A stretch of DNA of 64,000 nt, from the NCBI RefSeq assembly GCF_041146795.1, contig NC_135169.1:13620352-13684351 (forward strand). Reading direction: 5' to 3'. The position numbers were made by a program, and so were the translations under genes. Positions 36,410 through 46,000 of the stretch are shown piece after piece. The first letter of the stretch is position 1, and each line of letters begins with the position of its first letter. The notes beneath the pieces were generated by a model. The model made no database searches. It was not told the DNA's origin and worked only from the letters and a program-made list of their open reading frames with translations. This stretch comes from Maylandia zebra (Eukaryota; Chordata; Actinopteri; Cichliformes; Cichlidae).

Positions 36410-37380
36410 GAGGCACAGTCAAACACTCATGCGCTGTCCATGGTCCTGAAATGATCACAGTTTCGCAGGAGTGTAATAACAGCACTTTGATTTGGACCCA
36501 TATAAATAAAACAGAACTGAACTAAATACTTTTTTCACATGTTTTTAAAGCTAACATAACATAACATAAATTAATTGATCAGACTGATGTCCATACAGGG
36601 GCTCATTATTTTTAGGACAGTCCGTGATGTCATCCCTCTGCTCTGCTCTCTCTGTTTTGCAGCCATTTCTCTTTGTGATTGTCATGCTGGCTCCATGTTT
36701 GTGCTTCATCTTTGAGTAGATGATGCTTTTTCCACACAGCAATAACTGTGACCATAGCAAGCACCCTTTTTTGACGTTTAATATCTGTGTAATTAGCAGT
36801 GAACTGCAAGTTGCAGATGTTAGAAAATCAGTTTGCGCCCTTGATTTAAACAGTGTTGGGGTTCATTATTTTTTTCAAAGTAATGTATTACACTCTACAC
36901 ATTACTTTTCTTAAAAGTAATGCAACACATTATTATTTAATTACTCACTGGAGAGTGTAATTTGTTACAATACTCATTACGTTACATTCTCATTACTCTA
37001 TAATTAAAAAATATAAACCTGTAGGCTATAGTCCCACATAGAACACTGTCCTAATGAGGACACATATTTTTCCCTGAGTCTACATGTGAATGCCAACAAC
37101 ACAAAGTAACTTTTAAAGTGTTACACCAGATTTTTAAGTTCCGCCCAACATAAATATTCTCCAGCATATATTTTGCACCTTTAGAAAGGAACTTGAAATG
37201 CATATGCAAGAAGGTCACTCGCAAAAATCTCTACACATAGTCCTCTCTCTGCGCGCTCTTGGTAAATACAGAGAGTGTTATTATTATGCCAAAACCTAGT
37301 TTGTGCTGATGCAGCCCATTATCAGAGACGGAGGTTTGGGCAGAAAAATGAAAAGATGAGATGAAAATGACTGACATTCT
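36410..37380. other. Intergenic, unclassified
   Basis: Contains a region near 36870-37000 with many repeats of TAATGTATTAC- and CATTAC-like words, common in fish dispersed repeats. No gene or definable element ends were found. Confidence 0.4.
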
Positions 37381-37385
37381 TCTAC

Positions 37386-37963
37386 CACGGCCTTGTGGAA
37401 AATCTCAGATCAGTGCCCCTCAGAAGCATATTGAATTCAGAATCTGCATCCTGGAGGACTCTCAGATTGATATGCTCTCCGACAAGGTTAACAGCTTGTT
37501 ATTTAATCACAGAAACATTAAAAGAATTAATCTATGTTAAAAAGTCTGAAGATTTCATACTCTCCCAATCTGAACTCCAACTGATTCCTCCCTCAGGAAT
37601 ATTCTGATATTTTACAGTGACGGTGTCTGCTGTAAAATAAGAAGGCATAGGATACATTATCACTGATATTCAAATTACACCCAACTTTATCTGTCTATGA
37701 AGCCAGATAATACACACCAGTAAGTTAAACTGCAGGAATGTCTTAAAGACATTTAGACCTGGATGGCTGCTAACTGAACTTAAATTCAGATAGAACTGAG
37801 GTTATTGTACTCGACCCTGAAAATCTTAGAAATATGGTATCTAACCATGATGAACTCATGATGAACTCTTCCCTTCCAGTGACTAAGTATCCAGTGCAGT
37901 ACCTGAAGTGTCCTCATGGTCTACAGGAAGCTGAGTTCCTGGACTTGCTGAGGTCCGCATTTT
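37386..37963 (+). pseudogene. Truncated relic of the PB1-like/zinc-finger gene family
   Basis: The first part (37386-37484) translates as PRPCGKSQIS then HIEFRICILEDSQIDMLSDK, matching the 116-nt exon of the zinc-finger genes further right. The second (from 37880, after a CTTCCCTTCCAG acceptor) gives TKYPVQYLKCPHGLQEAEFL then DLLRS, matching the start of the 227-236-nt exon. Similarity stops near 37963. The copy faces the opposite way to both complete genes and has no zinc fingers. Its intron carries an LINE fragment. Confidence 0.8.
37660..37855 (+). pseudogene. L2/Rex1-like reverse transcriptase scrap
   Basis: In one frame, interrupted by stops, it reads TQLYLSMKPDNTHQ, then VKLQECLKDI and TWMAAN. 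This is the segment just after the catalytic motif of fish L2-type reverse transcriptases. It lies in the intron of the truncated relic. Confidence 0.6.
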
Positions 37964-38118
37964 TTCATGTGTGACTTTTATTACTATTAATGAAGGCTAC
38001 TCGCCACCGAGCTAACATTGTTAGCTGGTGTTAGCTACGGTTAGTTCATAGACTGCAGACTGTTTGGCCGTTTCTAAATACAGGGAGTGCAGAATTATTA
38101 GGAAAATCAGCACGTCAC

Positions 38119-39370
38119 TTGGCCACCAGTTTGGCCATATTTCAGAGCTGCAACATCACTGGAGTGCCCAAAAGCACAAGGTGTGCAATACTCAGAGACA
38201 TGGCCAAGGTAAGAAAGGCTGAAAGACGACCACCACTGAACAAGACACACAAGCTGAAACGTCAAGACTGGGCCAAGAAATATCTCAAGACTGATTTTTC
38301 TAAGGTTTTATGGACTGATGAAATGAGAGTGAGTCTTGATGGGCCAGATGGATGGGCCCGTGGCTGGATTGGTAAAGGGCAGAGAGCTCCAGTCCGACTC
38401 AGACGCCAGCAAGGTGGAGGTGGAGTACTGGTTTGGGCTGGTATCATCAAAGATGAGCTTGTGGGGGCTTTTCGGGTTGAGGATGGAGTCAAGCTCAACT
38501 CCCAGTCCTACTGCCAGTTTCTGGAAGACACCTTCTTCAAGCAGTGGTACAGGAAGAAGTCTGCATCCTTCAAGAAAAACATGATTTTCATGCAGGACAA
38601 TGCTCCATCACACGCGTCCAAGTACTCCACAGCGTGGCTGGCAAGAAAGGTGATGGGTTTAGATTTTATTATTGTCATTTGTATTAGGAAATATTTAACC
38701 ATATATGCTTAGAGGTGTATAATCATTGTGTAGTGATAGGATGTGTGATCTTTAGCAGGCTGCAAAGGCTTGGTGTGTATTCCACACTAGAATGCACACC
38801 CACATCCTGGGAGCATGGGAGAGGTCATACCTTGTTTTATTGTTTTACAGTAGCATTACATTAACGTAGCTACGTCTGTTCTAGTCTAAGTGCCTTTTGT
38901 TTAGATGAACTGTTAGATTTTCCAGACCAGCAGGTTAAGGGAAGTTGTTTATGGGGTCACACTCTGACCCCCCCCCCCCCACACACACACACACACACAC
39001 ACAGTATTCTTTGTTCACATGTATACCTATGTAAGATGTTATATGTTAATGACCCTATGCATATTCATGTAGCCACAATAAAAGGAGTGCTATGGGGAAC
39101 CTGGCTGAGAGTCTGACAGAGGTCAAGTGGTGGAACGACACTTGGCTCCAGGCAGGTTTCCCTCATGCATGAGTAACACGAAGAACTTTGGTGCCTTGTG
39201 TCTTGCCTTTTGCTGTGTAGCAAGTTGTCCTTAACGTTCCAGCGAATAGGTTTATGCTACAAACCTATCAAAAGGGTATAAAAAGAATAAAAACTAATGA
39301 CATGGCCTCCTTGTTCACCTGATCTGAACCCCATTGAGAACCTGTGGTCCATCATCAAATGTGAGATTTA
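38119..39370 (+). pseudogene. Tc1-like transposase remnant
   Basis: Matches residues 79 to about 255 of the intact copy at 19529-20545, then resumes after the LTR with [17 protein letters not shown]. It stops early (KCEI then stop) because one base is missing relative to the intact copy. The N-terminal DNA-binding domain is deleted. Confidence 0.88.
38651..39270. mobile_element. Solo LTR of an LTR retroelement
   Basis: It begins TGATGGGTTT and ends AAACCTATCA, short imperfect inverted ends of the TG...CA type. A perfect 5-bp duplication AAAGG flanks it (38646-38650 and 39271-39275), and intact Tc1 copy 1 has a single AAAGG at this point. An AATAAA-type signal lies near 39077. A poly-C/(CA)n tract is inside at 38970-39002. 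No gag, pol or env is present, so an internal recombination between two LTRs is the likely origin. Confidence 0.87.
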
Positions 39371-39966
39371 AAGGAGGGAAAACAGTACACCTCTCTGAAC
39401 AGTGTCTGGGAGGCTGTGGTTGCTGCTGCACGCAATGTTGATGGTGAACGGATCAAAACACCGACAGAATCCATGGATGGCAGGCTTTTGAGTGTCCTTG
39501 CAAAGAAAGGTGGCTATATTGGTCGCTGATTTGTTTTTGTTTTGTTTTTGAATGTCAGAAATGTATATTTGTGAATGTGGAGATGTTATATTGGTGTCAC
39601 TGGTAAAAATAAACAATTGAAATGGGTATATATTTGTTTTTTGTTAAGTTGCCTAATAATTATGCACAGTAATAGTCACCTGCACACACAGATATCCCCC
39701 TAAAATAGCTAAAACTAAAAACAAACTAAAAACTACTTCCAAAAACATTCAGCTTTGATATTAATGAGTTTTTTGGGTTCATTGAGAACATGGTTGTTGT
39801 TCAATAATAAAATTATTCCTCAAAAATACAACTTGCCTAATAATTCTGCACTCCCTGTATGTTAAAGATCAGTTTTTGTCATTCATTCATTTTGCGTATA
39901 ATGTGAGTTTGTGTCATCCTAAAGTATTTCTGTTTTCTCTTCCTGTATCTCTGCCACTCTCTACAG

Positions 39967-40080
39967 AAGCAAACTATTGAAAAGGGGAGAGAGTGTGTCC
40001 TCAGGGCACTACCTCTTTACCTGAATGAAGACCCAAGACAAACAAATTACCCTTGCTATCTTCACCATCGAAAGAGCTGA
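39967..40080 (+). pseudogene. Exon-like relic, unidentified
   Basis: A good acceptor (CTCTCTACAG at 39957-39966) is followed by 37 codons and a stop, beginning KQTIEKGRECVLRALPLYLN. The wording resembles the C-terminal exon of a group of uncharacterised teleost proteins that carry an N-terminal module of the same type as at 37386. It may belong to the same dead gene, but this is recollection of a pattern and is unverified. Confidence 0.35.
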
Positions 40081-40124
40081 TGCGAACACTCCCCCAGCCG
40101 ATGTGGGTATAACCATCTAGGGTG

Positions 40125-40325
40125 TTAGGGTCAGGGTCCGTTGATCGGCGGACAGAGGCGGTTTCTCGCAGCTTAAGTACAGTTTTTTGTTTTACGGCGG
40201 TTTTTCCCGAAGTCGCAAAAGTATGACGTCACAACATTCTGATTGGTCACTTGCAATGTTGATCCTGGAACAACATTTACTATGATGATCTGGGAACAAC
40301 ACCAACACGACCATATCAGATCATG
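40125..40325. repeat. Palindromic repeat family X, copy B
   Basis: This is the complement of the left half of copy A: TGACGTCA at 40224-40231, an inverted CCAAT box at 40242-40246, and an AACACGACCATATCAGATCA end. It includes GTTAGGGTCAGGGTCC, the complement of the telomere-like stretch. Confidence 0.65.
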
Positions 40326-40339
40326 CCTCTTCCCTCCAT

Positions 40340-40887
40340 CACAGACACTTGTATCACCCGCTCTATCCACAAGCCACCAGAATTGTGGAGGACCCCACAC
40401 AACCCTCACACACACTCTTCACCCTGCAGCCCAATGGCAAGAGGTACTGCAGCATTCGGGCCTCAATGCCAGACTGTGAAACAGTTTCTTCCCCCAGGCC
40501 ATCAGACTCCTGAACACTCAGTGACTGGACTGGCGCACACACACACACACACACACACACACGCAGAGCTACATACACGTCACTACCAAACACTTATCTG
40601 CAGTATCACACACACACTAACACACACATGCAGACCATCAGACACCAAGTTACTTTTTGCACAACACTCAGTATTTTGCCTATTTCCATTACACTGTTTT
40701 GTGTGTGTATCGTCCTGTGCTGTCCAGTGTTGCACTGTCTTGTCTTGTTTCTTTGCAATTTTTGCACGTTGGACTTTATGTAGTCCTGTGTTGACTGTCT
40801 GTTATATGTCATATGTAGCACCAGGGTCTCAGAGGAATGTTGTCTCATTTCCGTACATGGTTGAAAGGACAATAAAAGCCGCTTGAC
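40340..40887 (+). pseudogene. 3' end of an L2/Rex1-like LINE
   Basis: Words of the conserved C-terminus survive in alternating frames (a GKRYCSIRA-type stretch, then NSFFPQAIRLLNTQ). The non-coding tail follows, with an AATGTTGTCTCATTTCCGTA motif and GACAATAAAAG before an A run. A (CA)n tract lies at 40533-40562. Confidence 0.65.
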
Positions 40888-41095
40888 TTGAAAAAAGAAC
40901 CAGACATGTCTGACAGAAATTTCTCTCAGTTCTGTGTGACTGGTGGTGCTGCTGGATTTAGTTCAGTAAGAAAAACAAAACACTTGCACATTTCATGAGT
41001 GTGTGTGTCACATACCATCAGAGTGCATGCAGTTGATGTTGTGTAGCTTTACCACTAAAAGCAGTCACATGTTGGATCACAGCCCACGAGATCAC

Positions 41096-41233
41096 GCACG
41101 ATCTGATATCGTTGTGTTGGTGTTGTTCCCAGATCAACATAGTATTCTGATTGGTCACTTGCAATGTTGATCTTGGAACAACATTTACTATGTTGATCTG
41201 GAACAACATGAACACGACGATATCAGATCGTGC
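41096..41233. repeat. Palindromic repeat family X, copy C (short form)
   Basis: A 138-bp element with matching inverted ends (GCACGATCTGATATCG on both strands). The arms meet around TTCTGATTGGTCACTTGC. The CRE-containing centre of copies A and B is missing. Confidence 0.7.
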
Positions 41234-41235
41234 GA

Positions 41236-43000
41236 GGGAAGAGAGGCAAGGTTTGATCCCTCGAAGTGATTTATAGGAGTTTTTTTTAATATAAGAACGC
41301 TGCAGAACGCAGAATCAAAACACTGTTGTACAGTTTAGAGTCCTACTTATTCCCACTACTTGACATCAATATTTTATTCTACTTTCAGCTTGTGCTTGTA
41401 AGAATGGATAGATTGCCAGGTCTTCCACATTGCTGCAGACATAACAGAGTCAGTGCTCTGCTCCCTCACTCGCATACACAACCCCCTTTATTTTATTTGT
41501 ATGACTGATGTCTGCAACTAATGTGATATTTTAGGCTATTTGTACTAAAAACAATAGCAGTACAAGGTAGTTTTGTATATATATATAATTGCAGGGTTAA
41601 AGGTTTAAGACAAAAGGTAAAGTATTGGTCAATTTTTATACAAACTAACAGTGTAAAATGACACAGAATACGACAGAAATCCCCCCAAAAAGATTGTTTT
41701 TCAGCTCCTAAGTTTAGAGAAGCTTCTGGATTTCAAAGTTTTATAAACCTGGATGGTTGTTTCTGTGTGGAGATTTTTTTTTTTGTTTAAGTTAACTCTT
41801 TCGCTGATCTCTCCGCGCCTCCTTTATCTCTAGTTAATTATGTTTTCATTGCGCACTCAAGTGTTTCTATTTTTTATTTGATGTTTCTCAAGGTTGGTTT
41901 TTGTTTTGTTTTGGTGAGGCTCTAATTCCTTTCCTGTGATGAAAGGCGCTGTATGAATACAGAGGAGTTCTGGGTGACAGCAGATGTTTGGCTTTTTTTA
42001 AAGCTTTTTACTGACTGCCCACTTTTACAATTATATGCTGATCTAAAGTGTGTGTTAATGTACATTTGAGCCCTGAAATTGATGGGGGGTTACGGTCCAA
42101 GAGCACCCGTGAATTTTGAAAAACCTTGAATTTTGGATGTGGTAAAACAAAACTGCCTATAAATGATTTTATAGTTTAAACCCTGAATATATAAATCTGG
42201 GGATGAATGACTTTAAGAACAAAATGAAAAACACTCGAGATAGCTACATGTATGATGTGGGAACGCTGGACTGCATCTGCTGGAGATGCAATTAAGAGAG
42301 ATGAACAACGCTCTCGGATCGGCTACTTTCAAATCCCCGCCTCTGAGTACACTGGCATTTCAACACTCAAAGGTGCGTTTTCCTTTGAAACAACTGCGGA
42401 GGATATCTGTGGTTTCTAAGAAAAAATCTGGGAACATCTGTTTACAATGGCTGTTGGCTTGATATTAGCTCACTTCTAAAACAATTTGATTAATACAAAG
42501 TTCCCCCTGAAACACAATTAAGGGGAACAATTAGGAAACAAGATGAAACTCAAAGACTTTTAAGATGGCCAAAATCATACTAAACTAATTTTGAGAGTTC
42601 TGATTATCAGTATTACTGTGTTAAAAGAGAAAAGAAACTAACCAAGAATTCAAATAGTTAACTTTTTTCCCCTTTTTATTTAAAGCAGAGTGGTTTACAC
42701 GACTAACATTTTACTGCACCAAATTTTTTACAGAACTTTGTGATTTTTTTTGTTTTATTTTATAAGCAGGTCCTTCAGTAACTTAGGTCTTTATGCCCAA
42801 AAAAATAACGATTTAGTAGAACTGTTGGTCTCCAGACTACATGTTTGCTGTAAGTGACATGATGATCTAAGAACCACGTGTTTTAGCACAAAAAGTTATA
42901 AAAAGAAGAAAAAAAAAAATCCACAACACTTTTTCCAGTTTAAAAAAATGAAATATAAAGTTCACAGATTAAAAAAAAACAAAAACAAACTGCATCTGTA
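41236..43000. other. Intergenic and 3' flank of the first zinc-finger gene
   Basis: Holds a pogo-like fragment (listed separately) and a candidate polyadenylation signal for the minus-strand gene at 42675-42680 (TTTATT on plus). Otherwise nothing recognised. Confidence 0.45.
42066..42205 (-). repeat. pogo/Tigger-like transposon end fragment, second copy
   Basis: The complement of this stretch reads TTTAAACTATAAAATCATTT, then CCACATCCAAAATTCAAGG and an AATTCACGGGTGCTCTTGG block. It matches 15470-15626 along its length, in opposite orientation. Confidence 0.5.
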
Positions 43001-43038
43001 AGTATATTATGATAAAAAAAAGTTGTTTTCAGTGTCGT

Positions 43039-46000
43039 TTAGGTTGTGGATGGACTGGGGACAGAGGTTTCCTCCACCTGGTGGCTCTTCATGTGCGTTT
43101 TCAGACAGTGGCTCTGGGTGAAGGCTTTTTCGCAGATGGTGCACTGGTACGGTCTCTCTCCGTTGTGGGTCCTCATGTGGACCGTCAGGTGTTCCTGGCG
43201 AGAGCACGCCTTCCCACAGATCGCGCACACAAACCGTTTGATGCCCAAGTGGCTCCTGATGTGGTTGGTCAGGTGAGTCTTGCGTTTGAAGAAACGGCCG
43301 CAATCGGAACAGCCGTACGGCGCCTCACCAGTGTGCACTCGCATGTGAACCTTGAGTTCGCCGTTGGACACGAAGCCTTTGCTACACACGCCGCAGACAT
43401 GCGGCCTCTCGCTGCTGTGCGTCTTCATGTGAGTCATCAGGCTGCAGTTTGACAGGAAGGATTTGCAGCAGACGTGGCAGAGAAAAGGTCGCTCCCTAGC
43501 CATGTGGATCTTCTCGTGGGACTTCAGGTTGCCGGAAAGTTTGAAACGCTTCCCGCAGATTTGGCAGCCATACGGCCGCTCTCCAGAGTGAGTGAACTTG
43601 TGGCGGGTCAAAGATCGAAGGTCACAGACAGACTTTCCACAGATATTGCAGACGTATCTGTCTTTGCTGGTGTGTATCTTGCTGTGAGCTTGGAGCTGCG
43701 CCTTCAAACCAAAGGATTTTGGGCAAATGTCACATTTGTGTGGTTTCTCTTCCACATGGACCCAATGGTGAACATTCAGACCAGACATGTAAGCAAAGGT
43801 TTTGCTGCAAATCTTACATTTGAATGGCCTGTCTCCTGTGTGCAGAGAAACGTGGCTGTTAAGACCGACGATGGTGAAGAAAGATTTCCCACAATATGAG
43901 CAGTCGTGAGTTTTCTGGTGAATTCTGATATGTCTCTTCAACTCATCCACAGATTCAAACTGCTCTCCGCAAACTCCACAACCACCCTGTGGCTCCTCCA
44001 GGTGACTCCAGGTGTGTTTGATCAAGCTGCCCAGGTTCAAGTACCACACTCCACACACTTTACAGGCTATTTTACTCTTCTCTATCTCCTTCATGTCACT
44101 TTTGCGCACTTGTTTCTTCATCTTTTTTGTCACCTGGAGCTCAGAAACAGGTTTAAAGCATTTGTCTACAGCCAAGGCTTTGTGTTCATCTTTGCTGTCC
44201 ACTTCCCTCTCACAGGCCTCTTCATCTGTTTGCAGGTCTTGCTTTTGTGATGTTGAGCTGCTGGCCAGCATGTCCACACTGGGACTGTCTGTATGCTGAT
44301 CAGAGCTGCTGTGGAACAAAATGGTTAAAGGTAAGTTTTAAGTACTGAGCGCCTGTACATAAAAGCCATAGGTTTCGTCTACTTGCAATAACTAAAAACA
44401 ACAAACTCATCCATTAGAGAACTTGAACCACAGAATTTTGGGTTTGGTATTCGTTAGATCAGAATTTTTTCCCTCAATAATTTTTTTAATTTCATGTTTT
44501 TCATTGAATTATCACAATCCAGCGTCTAGATTGAGTGAAACCCTGATCTCTGATCTCACGTAGTAGTAAAAGGTCTCTTAAGTTATGATTAATGAGTAAC
44601 CGATCGTGGCTCAAGAGTTGGCGTTCGCCTTGTAATCGGAAGGTTACCGGTTCGAGCCCCGGCTCGGACAGTCTCGGTTGTTGTGTCCTTGGGCAAGACA
44701 CTTCACCTGTTGCCTACTGGTGGTGGTCAGAGGGCCCGGTGGCGCCAGTGTCCGGCAGCCTCGCCTCTGTCAGTGCGCCCCAGGGTGGCTGTGGCTACAA
44801 TGTAGCTGCCATCACCAGTGTGTGAATGTGTGTGTGAATGGGTGGATGACTGGATATGTAAAGCGCTTTGGGGTCCTTAGGGACTAGTAAAGCGCTATAT
44901 AAATACAGGCCATTTACATCAACATTCTAGAGTCTTGTTTTTGATATCGTCGGTCAATCAAGAGCACACAAATCCTTATACCCGTTTTTATTTTTACCTT
45001 GACTGGAGTTCAGCTTCATTGTCTTTTGTTATGTCAGCATCGCTGGATGGACAGTCATCGTTTGTTGGTGAAGGGGGAAACTCTTTCTCTCCCTCCTCAC
45101 TAGTCTGTAAGAGTTCATTTCCAAATTATTATCAGTACTTATGTTAACTGAGAGTAAAATAGCTAAAATTTCTTTAACATTTTTGTAAAATCTTAAAGTG
45201 TACATTTAAATCACATCATGATTGTTACATTTTAAATCTGTTATTGTGGTATAAAGAGGCAAAATTATCAAAATCCTACCAAAGTCAGAGGCAAAAGCAG
45301 CACAAACAGGTACAGCGTCTACCTTCAGGCGGATGTAGAGGGCAGAGTTTCCAATGAACATGTGGATCTCCTCTGGAGTCACAGTCTTCACTTTCAGGGG
45401 CTGGAGCCTCCGGCTTCTGTCAGTTGTGAACAAGTCAAAAGGTTCATCATCTGCCAGCTGAGGAAAGGTTGACTTCAACAGGTCCAGGAATTCAGCTTCC
45501 TGTAGACCAAGAGGGCACTTCAGGTCGTGTGCTGGGAACTTCTTGAATACTGGAACAGAAGAAATTCATCTTAAGATCAATAGTCCTTAGGCAGTCAGTA
45601 AAACCAAACCTTGCCCTAGTATTCATTAGTTCAAGTGATTAGTTGGCCAGTCTTTGACTATTTCTGATGATAAATAATGTAATTAAATATTTTTGTAAGC
45701 ATTGGAAAATGCTTTGAATTAGGAACAAAGAAAAAATGGTATTAATAGCACGGCTAACACTGTACCACATAACAGACAAATACAAAACCTTAATGATTAA
45801 CATTTCATACTCGTCTTAGAGAGCACATTGGTGTGAGAGTCCTCCAGGATGCGGACTCTGAGATCTATATGGTTCTTTGTGTCACTGATGCGAGGTCTGC
45901 CGGGCTTCTTCCTGATAGTCGGAACTCTGGCGAAAATGCAGGAACTAAGTCAGTGCCATAAAAGACTATAAAGCAAATGCAAATAAACTTGGGGACCATC

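Larger units (their letters stand above)
38081..39857 (+). mobile_element. Tc1-like transposon copy 2, internally deleted and split by a solo LTR
   Basis: Both ends (CAGGGAGTGCAGAATTATTA and its complement) match copy 1, and TA flanks are at 38079-38080 and 39858-39859. The left part of the body is deleted just inside the end (after 38102), removing the transposase N-terminus. A 620-bp LTR interrupts the rest at 38651-39270. Confidence 0.9.

Noticed and set aside
38651-39270. Insertion in Tc1 copy 2 taken as a GT..AG intron
   Set aside because: The borders can be read as GT/AG, but the exact AAAGG duplication and TG..CA ends show an LTR insertion, and copy 1 lacks an intron.
5562-40562. CRISPR-like arrays
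   Set aside because: The only short tandem repeats are microsatellites without spacers; the DNA is eukaryotic.
43009-43899. Plus-strand frames of 140-147 codons
   Set aside because: Antisense shadows of the minus-strand zinc-finger exon, caused by its periodic codon pattern.
44596-44665. tRNA-like A and B boxes
   Set aside because: They belong to a SINE with the LINE-type tail and do not fold as a complete tRNA with a CCA-ready acceptor stem; the same holds at 63858 and 54376.
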